In this document: in pieces, positions 23,446 to 28,304 of the stretch
How positions within the stretch are numbered: position 1 is the stretch's first letter
Layout: the number at the start of each line of letters is the position of its first letter
Assembly (NCBI RefSeq): GCF_040797585.1
Contig: NZ_JBFNEO010000007.1
Coordinates: forward strand, 1-28,304
DNA length: 28,304 nt
From: Clostridium_Z sp040797585
GTDB taxonomy: Bacteria > Bacillota > Clostridia > Clostridiales > Clostridiaceae
Direction: 5' to 3'
Translations under genes and position numbers: made by a program
Notes under the pieces: model-generated
What the model was told of the DNA's origin: nothing
The model's input: the letters and a program-made list of their open reading frames with translations, nothing else
Database searches by the model: none

Positions 23446-24432
23446 ATGATAGGAGTTATAAGTGTAACATCAAGGGGAGATGAAATTGCAGGCCTTATTA
23501 AAGAAGGTATGGATATAGAATTATTTTCTAAAAATACAGTAGAAAATTTCAATCTTTCTACTGTTACTAAATATTTAATGGAAAGCTGTGAAGGTGTTAT
23601 ATTTATAACTTCTGTTGGTATAGCAGTAAGAGCTATAGCACCCTTTCTTAAGGGGAAGGATAAAGATCCAGGAGTTGTTGTAGTTGATTATAGTAATAAA
23701 TACACCATAAGTCTTGTAGGAGGACATCTTGGGGGAGCTAATGATCTTGCTTTAGAGGTTTCAAGGATTCTTAAAAATCAGCCTATAATAACAACAGCTA
23801 CAGATACCATAGGGGTAGTGGCTCCGGATATTGTGGCAAAGGAAGAGAATCTTATTATAGAGGATTTAAAAAAAGCGAAATACATAGCTTCAAGACTTGT
23901 AGAGAGAGAAAAAGTGTTCTTTAAAGATGACAGGGAAAAAGTGACTTGTCCTAAAGGATATGAAGAGGCTTATACACCCTGTGACAATATGGTTTGGATA
24001 ACTAATAAAATACATGACACTAATATAAAAGATGAAGCTACTGTATTAAGACTTATATCAAAGAATATAGTACTTGGAATAGGCTGTAGAAAAAATATGG
24101 ATTCTAATAAACTTATACAGTGGGTTACTAGAACTTTAGAGGAGAATAACATAGATAAAAGAGCTGTACTTAAGGTAGGATCTGCTCACATAAAAAAGGA
24201 TGAGAAGGCAATAAATGATTTAGCATCACTACTTAACTGCCCCTTTGAAACCTTTTCTAGAGAAGAAATAAGTAAGGTGGATAATAAATATGAAGGAAGT
24301 GACTTTGTATTTAAGACCCTTGGGGTAAGGGCTGTATCAGAACCTTCAGTAGAGCTACTGGGTGGAACAATATTAAAAGGAAAATTAAAATATGAAGGTA
24401 TAACATTAACCATAGGCGAGATTATAGATTAA
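23446..24432 (+). CDS. cbiG: Cobalt-precorrin-5A hydrolase
   Basis: CbiG opens the delta-lactone of cobalt-precorrin-5A and releases the two-carbon fragment as acetaldehyde, the oxygen-independent substitute for the aerobic route. Family segments are FITSVGIAVRAIAPFLKGKDKDPG, VGGHLGGANDLA, TTATDTIGVVAPD and the C-terminal-domain motif LGIGCRKN. The ATG at 23446 (MIGVISVTSRG) is preferred over the one at 23437, which lies inside the AAAGGATGA binding site; the difference is three residues. It has about 328 residues. Confidence 0.95.
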   Translation: MIGVISVTSRGDEIAGLIKEGMDIELFSKNTVENFNLSTVTKYLMESCEGVIFITSVGIAVRAIAPFLKGKDKDPGVVVVDYSNKYTISLVGGHLGGANDLALEVSRILKNQPIITTATDTIGVVAPDIVAKEENLIIEDLKKAKYIASRLVEREKVFFKDDREKVTCPKGYEEAYTPCDNMVWITNKIHDTNIKDEATVLRLISKNIVLGIGCRKNMDSNKLIQWVTRTLEENNIDKRAVLKVGSAHIKKDEKAINDLASLLNCPFETFSREEISKVDNKYEGSDFVFKTLGVRAVSEPSVELLGGTILKGKLKYEGITLTIGEIID

Positions 24433-24497
24433 AAGAATTTTAGTTATGAGATAAAGTATTATATCAATTAAATATATAGATACAGGAGGAAAAAAAT

Positions 24498-25220
24498 ATG
24501 GGAAAACTTTATGTTATAGGTATTGGTCCAGGAGGACTTTCACATATGAGTTTAAGGGCTAAAGAGGCTATAGAGGAGAGTAATATAGTTGCAGGTTACA
24601 TTAAATATATAGATATGGTTAAACCATTACTAGAGGGGAAAGAGATATTCTCTAATGGAATGAGGGGAGAAGAGGACAGATGTAGAGAAGCCTTAGCCCT
24701 AAGCAAGGAAAACACTGTAGCTCTTATAAGTACAGGAGATGCAGGGATTTATGGTATGGCAGGATTAATTCTTGAAATGAAAGAGGATGAAAATGTAGAG
24801 ATAATACCAGGAATAACAGCATCAAGTGCGGCAGGAGCAGTAGTTGGAGCACCACTTATGCATGATAACTGTAATATAAGTTTAAGTGATTTGATGACTC
24901 CTTATGAGGATATAAAAAATAGAGTAGATTTAGCTGCTAAGGGAGACTTTGTTATATCCTTATATAACCCTAAGAGCAAGGGAAGACCACATTATTTAAG
25001 AGAAGCTATAGAGATTATAAAACAATATAGAGAAAATTCTACTCCAGTAGCTGTTGTAAGACATGCCCTAAGGGAAGGGGAAAGTTATAAGCTATTTACC
25101 ATAGAAAACTTTGATGATTCTGTTGTGGATATGTTCTCTATAGTGATAATAGGAAATTCTAAGAGCTTTATAAAAAATGGACAATTTATAACCCCAAGAG
25201 GATACAAAGTTAATAGATAA
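24498..25220 (+). CDS. cbiH: Cobalt-factor-III C17-methyltransferase (ring contraction)
   Basis: CbiH methylates C17 and drives contraction of the macrocycle to the corrin size. N-terminal GKLYVIGIGPGGLSHMSLRAKEAI, GYIKYIDMVKPLL, STGDAGIYGMAGL and PGITASSAAGAVVGAPLMHD are characteristic of CbiH/CobJ, as is SLYNPKSKGRPHYL. It has 240 residues with a normal C-terminus and no fused iron-sulfur domain, unlike the CobZ or larger CbiH60 forms. AGGAGGAAA precedes the ATG. Confidence 0.97.
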   Translation: MGKLYVIGIGPGGLSHMSLRAKEAIEESNIVAGYIKYIDMVKPLLEGKEIFSNGMRGEEDRCREALALSKENTVALISTGDAGIYGMAGLILEMKEDENVEIIPGITASSAAGAVVGAPLMHDNCNISLSDLMTPYEDIKNRVDLAAKGDFVISLYNPKSKGRPHYLREAIEIIKQYRENSTPVAVVRHALREGESYKLFTIENFDDSVVDMFSIVIIGNSKSFIKNGQFITPRGYKVNR

Positions 25221-25279
25221 AATATAAGTTTCAAACGTATTTTAGAATTTAGTAAGATTTACTTTTAGGAGGAATCATA

Positions 25280-26047
25280 GTGGTAGGATTTATATTAGGA
25301 ACTTCAGAGGGGAGAGAATTTTTATCTCTTGCTAATAAATATACAGATAGAATTGTTGTATCAACAGCCACTTCCTATGGTGGTGATCTATTAAAGGAAT
25401 ATAAAATACATTATTTAAATACAGAACCTTTGGACATAGAAGGACTTAAAAGTTTAATAACTAGATTCAATATAAAAGCCTTAGTAGATGCATCTCATCC
25501 TTATGCAAAAGAAGTAAGTAAAAACGCTAGAGAAGCTTGCAGTGATGTTAATATTCAGTACGTAAGATATGAAAGACCAGGAGTTTTAAAGGGCATAGAG
25601 GATAGAAGAATAATAAGGGTTAGATCCTATGAGGAGCTAGAAAGTATCCTAAATAGAATAGATGGAAATATACTAAATACCACTGGAAGTAGAAATATAA
25701 AGAAGATAATGAGTCTTAATATTAAAAATAGAATAATTCACAGGGTTCTTCCGTCTAAAGAGGTCATGGATGAATTATTATTTAGTGGAATAAGACCAGA
25801 GGATATAGTAGCCATAAAAGGTCCAATAGGTTATAGCCTTAATAAGGCTTTCATTGAGGAGTATAATGCTAAGGCAATTATAACAAAAGATAGTGGAGTG
25901 CAAGGAGGAGCCTTAGAAAAAGTGAAGTCAGCATTAGATAGTAACGTTGATGTAATAATCATTGAAAGAGAAGATAGTGAAAATACAAATATATTTACAA
26001 AGGAAGAGGAAGTTATAAATTATCTTAGGGAGAATAACTATATCTAA
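25280..26047 (+). CDS. cbiJ: Cobalt-precorrin-6A reductase
   Basis: CbiJ reduces the corrin ring of cobalt-precorrin-6A using a nicotinamide cofactor. The start is a GTG at 25280, six bases after AGGAGGA, and yields MVGFILGTSEGREFL. DASHPYAKEVSKNA and VRYERPG are family motifs, followed by NTTGSRNIKKI, IHRVLPSKEVMD and KGPIGYSLNKAFI in the second half. It has 255 residues. It is the last ring-modifying gene before the cobalt-transport genes, from which a 270-base gap separates it. Confidence 0.96.
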   Translation: MVGFILGTSEGREFLSLANKYTDRIVVSTATSYGGDLLKEYKIHYLNTEPLDIEGLKSLITRFNIKALVDASHPYAKEVSKNAREACSDVNIQYVRYERPGVLKGIEDRRIIRVRSYEELESILNRIDGNILNTTGSRNIKKIMSLNIKNRIIHRVLPSKEVMDELLFSGIRPEDIVAIKGPIGYSLNKAFIEEYNAKAIITKDSGVQGGALEKVKSALDSNVDVIIIEREDSENTNIFTKEEEVINYLRENNYI

Positions 26048-26073
26048 GATTAAAACATTAAAGGATTAACTAA

Positions 26074-26196
26074 AGGAAAGATGGTTTAATACCAAAAGAA
26101 TAAATTATAGAGGAAGTAGAAGAATTCTTGCCTTTAGGTGGGATTAATACTTTTAATCCTATTTGGAAGACTAAGAGACTACTTAAAAGAGTATAA
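26074..26196 (+). pseudogene. Possible decayed coding remnant upstream of cbiM
   Basis: In one frame this gap reads RKDGLIPKE, a stop at 26101, then IIEEVEEFLPLGGINTFNPI and about ten further residues to a stop at 26194. The amino-acid mix (acidic helix, then a basic tail with Trp) looks protein-like, yet there is no start or binding site and an in-frame stop interrupts it. No family recognised. A hairpin (GGATTAA at 26141-26147 with TTAATCC at 26153-26159) lies inside. It could be chance. Nothing else is seen in the gap 26048-26317, and no second riboswitch. Confidence 0.25.
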
Positions 26197-26317
26197 AATT
26201 ACTTACATCATTAAATTAGTCATAGGTAATAGTAAGTTCTTATTAAAAGAGTTTAATTAGGATTCTATTTATATTAATAGGTTCTTTATTAAAATAAAAC
26301 TTTTAGGGGGAAATAAA

Positions 26318-27040
26318 ATGAAAAAGATCCTTTATGTAATCTTTGTTATGGCTTTAGCTATGACAATACCACACAATGCCTACGCTATGCATATAGCAGA
26401 AGGTTTTTTACCACTTAAGTGGAGTTTATTCTATGGAGTATTGGCGCTACCTTTCCTATACTTGAGTATAAGAGATATTAAAAGAAGTACTAGAAGCAAT
26501 AAGGAATTAAAAATGCTCCTTGCTTTAATGGCAGCCTATGTTTTCATGATGTCAGCTATGAAGCTACCATCTGTGACAGGAAGTTCATCTCATCCAACGG
26601 GTACAGGTCTTGGAGCTATAGTATTTGGACCTACAGTTATGGGAGCTATATCTTTAATAGTATTACTTTTTCAATCCTTACTCCTTGCTCATGGAGGGTT
26701 AACTACCCTAGGTGCTAATGTGCTTTCTATGGGGATAGTAGGACCTTTTGTAGCATATTTTGTTTATAGACTATTTAAGAAAAAGAACATAAGAATTGCA
26801 GTATTCTTAGGAGCTGCCTTAGGAGATTTAGTTACTTATATTGTTACATCTCTTCAACTTGCATTGGCTTTTCCAAGTGGTAGTGGAGGAATACTTGAGT
26901 CTTTCATAAGCTTTGGAGGATTGTTTGCAGTAACGCAAATACCTTTAGCAATAGTAGAAGGAATAATATCAGTTATAATATATGATTTTGTAACTAAACA
27001 CTGTAGTGATGAATTATTAAGCCTTAAGGAGGGACTATAA
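26318..27040 (+). CDS. cbiM: Cobalt ECF transporter S component CbiM
   Basis: CbiM is the substrate-capture membrane subunit of the cobalt energy-coupling-factor transporter. Residues 1-23 form a cleavable signal peptide ending in AYA, so the mature protein begins Met24-His25-Ile-Ala-Glu-Gly. The new N-terminal Met-His is the family's metal ligand. His92 in GSSSHPTGTGLGA fits the further metal site. Several hydrophobic helices follow over 240 residues. TTAGGGGG precedes the ATG. Cobalt imported here feeds CbiK, and placing it under the same riboswitch couples supply to demand. Nickel specificity (NikM) is less likely given cbiN and context. Confidence 0.97.
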   Translation: MKKILYVIFVMALAMTIPHNAYAMHIAEGFLPLKWSLFYGVLALPFLYLSIRDIKRSTRSNKELKMLLALMAAYVFMMSAMKLPSVTGSSSHPTGTGLGAIVFGPTVMGAISLIVLLFQSLLLAHGGLTTLGANVLSMGIVGPFVAYFVYRLFKKKNIRIAVFLGAALGDLVTYIVTSLQLALAFPSGSGGILESFISFGGLFAVTQIPLAIVEGIISVIIYDFVTKHCSDELLSLKEGL

Positions 27041-27041
27041 A

Positions 27042-27326
27042 ATGAAAAATAAGAATTTAATATTATTAGCCTTATGTGCTTTATTAATAGTAGCTCCATT
27101 GGTAATATCTAAAGAAGCACCCTTTGAAGGGGCAGATGCTGAGGCAGAAGAATTAATAACAGAAATAAATAAGGACTATGAGCCATGGTTTGAAAGCCTT
27201 TGGGAGCCACCTTCAGGAGAAGTTGAGAGCTTTTTATTTGCATTTCAAGCAGCAGCAGGAGCAGGGTTTATAGGATACTTTGTAGGTAAAAAGAAATATG
27301 ATAAGGGAAATAAATCTACATGCTAG
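27042..27326 (+). CDS. cbiN: Cobalt ECF transporter auxiliary subunit CbiN
   Basis: CbiN is a small two-helix membrane protein that loads metal into CbiM. In its 94 residues, helix one spans about 5-22 and helix two about 64-81. They are joined by an extracytoplasmic loop with the conserved PFEGADAEAEE and a PWFESLWEPPSGEVES segment. It starts one base after the cbiM stop, and its end overlaps cbiQ by 29 bases, so all three are translationally coupled. The presence of CbiN marks the system as cobalt-type. Confidence 0.96.
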   Translation: MKNKNLILLALCALLIVAPLVISKEAPFEGADAEAEELITEINKDYEPWFESLWEPPSGEVESFLFAFQAAAGAGFIGYFVGKKKYDKGNKSTC

Positions 27327-27993
27327 AATAAACAAAAATACTTATATACACCCTTTAGAAAAGCTTATGATAACTTTTGTATCTCTTATATTAGGTTCAT
27401 ATACTGAAAATATTTATATTATGCTTTTTAATATAATGCTAATTACCATATTAGTTTTAAAGTCTAAAATACCTTTGAATATTGTAGGAAAGTTTTTAGC
27501 TATAGGATTTACATTTTCTTTTATGTCCATAATACCTATTTTATTTATAGGAAATAATACATCTATTCTAATTATAATATTAAGAACTTTAAATGGAGCA
27601 TTAACCATAAGTTTATTGTCACTAACTACGCCACTGGATCATATAATATCATTAGTGAGTAAAAGTGACTTTTTAAGAGAGGTTGGAGACATAGCAAAAT
27701 CCATGGAAAGATTCTTAATTATAATAGAAGATGAATTTAATACAACCTTCAAAGCTGTAAAGTCTAGAGGGGGATTTAATGGATATAAAAATTCTATTAA
27801 GGATTTTGGATATGTATGTTCTTTAGTAATAAAAAACTTATTTTCAGCATGGAAGGAAATAAGAGATGGGCTTAATAATAGGTGTTATAACGGGAAACAT
27901 AACTATGTTTTTAATTTTTCAATAAACAATAAGAGGTTAATTAGTATAATTCTATATGGAATTATAAGTTTAATCTTATGTATAAAGATATAG
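27298..27993 (+). CDS. cbiQ: Cobalt ECF transporter T component CbiQ
   Basis: CbiQ is the transmembrane coupling subunit linking CbiM to the ATPase. Helices lie at about 22-55, 62-110 and 212-230. The two cytoplasmic coupling motifs, normally Ala-Arg-Gly-like, are here Ser156-Arg157-Gly158 and Asn194-Arg195-Cys196, so the second keeps the arginine but replaces glycine by cysteine. The start lies inside cbiN with only a weak GGTAAAAAG site, which implies coupling. The expected cbiO ATPase does not follow: a terminator, a repeat and a tRNA come next. It has 231 residues, near family norm. Confidence 0.92.
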   Translation: MIREINLHARINKNTYIHPLEKLMITFVSLILGSYTENIYIMLFNIMLITILVLKSKIPLNIVGKFLAIGFTFSFMSIIPILFIGNNTSILIIILRTLNGALTISLLSLTTPLDHIISLVSKSDFLREVGDIAKSMERFLIIIEDEFNTTFKAVKSRGGFNGYKNSIKDFGYVCSLVIKNLFSAWKEIRDGLNNRCYNGKHNYVFNFSINNKRLISIILYGIISLILCIKI

Positions 27994-28020
27994 TTGCCTA
28001 TTTAGGGGACTATATTTTTA
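27988..28020 (+). terminator. Terminator of the cobalamin/cobalt operon
   Basis: ATATAGT (27988-27994) pairs with ACTATAT (28009-28015), with further inner G-C pairs, and runs into TTTTTA. The stem includes the cbiQ stop codon, so nothing downstream belongs to the operon. Confidence 0.7.
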
Positions 28021-28073
28021 TCTCTCTATGAAAGTAATTTAGTTTGATTATATTTCATGCATCACCAGCTTAT

Positions 28074-28168
28074 AATATAAATAAACTATCTAAAACTCAA
28101 TCTTTAAATATGTTTTAAATAATGGTAACTTGTGATTTAGTTCCAATTATCATATAGTCTATCTATAG
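28074..28168 (+). repeat. Intergenic repeat, copy C
   Basis: The arms ATAAACTAT (28081-28089) and ATAGTCTAT (28154-28162) again bound exactly 82 nt. Relative to copy B, two C-G pairs of the stem have become T-A pairs on both sides; one A/C mismatch remains. The inner blocks AAACTCAATCTTT, TTTTAAATAATGG, ACTTGTGATT and CAATTATCAT match copy B. It lies between the operon terminator and the tRNA promoter. Confidence 0.85.
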
Positions 28169-28209
28169 ATAATTAAATATACTTTTTATAAATAAAAATT
28201 AAATATATC

Positions 28210-28239
28210 TTGACATACTATAAAAACATATATTATAAT
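28210..28239 (+). promoter_or_regulatory. Sigma-A promoter of tRNA-Trp
   Basis: A consensus TTGACA (28210-28215) and a consensus TATAAT (28234-28239) are 18 bases apart. Transcription should start near 28246, just before the tRNA. Confidence 0.85.
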
Positions 28240-28251
28240 ACTAATGTACTT

Positions 28252-28304
28252 AGGGGTATAGCTCAATTGGTAGAGTAGCGGTCTCCAAAACCGTTGGTTC
28301 CGGG
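28252..28304 (+). tRNA. tRNA-Trp (anticodon CCA), truncated by the window end
   Basis: The 5' acceptor strand is AGGGGTA, followed by TA, the D arm GCTC...GAGT with AATTGGTA as loop, and the anticodon arm GCGGT-CTCCAAA-ACCGT with CCA at the anticodon positions. The variable loop and the first bases of the T arm (CCGGG) are present. The T loop and 3' acceptor lie beyond the window. G-U pairs close the D and anticodon stems. Confidence 0.95.

Noticed and set aside
26048..26317. Possible second cobalamin or NiCo riboswitch before cbiM
   Set aside because: None of the cobalamin boxes is present and no recognisable metal-riboswitch core was seen; only a small hairpin and a possible remnant.

Overview
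The window is AT-rich throughout, with AGGAGG-type ribosome binding sites, ATG/GTG/TTG starts, a sigma-A promoter in front of a tRNA, and a complete anaerobic (cbi-type) cobalamin pathway. This fits a low-GC Firmicute, most likely Clostridium sensu stricto. I cannot name the species from sequence alone.

Layout. Positions 1-1170 (+) hold a nested AT-rich hairpin, a 50-residue membrane-anchored protein with a four-cysteine tail and its own terminator, a doubtful two-helix membrane ORF, and a SRAP/YedK-type protein. Positions 1386-3947 (-) hold a two-gene O-acetylation cassette: an AlgI-like MBOAT acyltransferase followed by an AlgJ/DHHW-like SGNH protein. Positions 3948-5275 are a 1.3 kb gene-free region between divergent units. 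It contains the minus-strand promoter, several hairpins, a promoter for the B12 operon, an adenosylcobalamin riboswitch followed by an intrinsic terminator, and then three more strong hairpins in the cobT leader. Positions 5276-27993 (+) are one co-oriented run of 25 genes ending in a terminator that overlaps the cbiQ stop. A tRNA-Trp with its own promoter begins at 28252 and runs off the window.

How the genes work together. hemB, hemC and the cobA-hemD fusion convert 5-aminolevulinate to precorrin-2. The precorrin-2 dehydrogenase and CbiK give cobalt-sirohydrochlorin. CbiL, H, F, G, D, E/T, J and C contract, methylate and reduce the corrin ring. CbiA, CobQ and CbiB amidate it and attach aminopropanol phosphate, which CobD supplies. 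CobT, CobU, CobS and CobC build the nucleotide loop. CbiM, N and Q import cobalt. Absent from the window are hemA, hemL, the corrinoid adenosyltransferase and, notably, the ATPase CbiO, which would be expected next to cbiMNQ.

The most interesting unexplained signal is a three-copy intergenic repeat: 7873-7967 (inverted), 15985-16078 and 28074-28168. Each copy has a core of exactly 82 nt bounded by 9-nt arms that still pair although the arm sequences differ. It behaves like a folded RNA/DNA element or a MITE-like repeat seeded through and just beyond the operon. Also worth a second look are the structured leader between the riboswitch terminator and cobT, the cysteine-tailed small protein, and a decayed coding remnant in front of cbiM. 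Several starts were moved from the longest ORF on ribosome-binding-site or family grounds (SRAP, hemC, cobU, cobD, cbiA, cbiE, cbiG).
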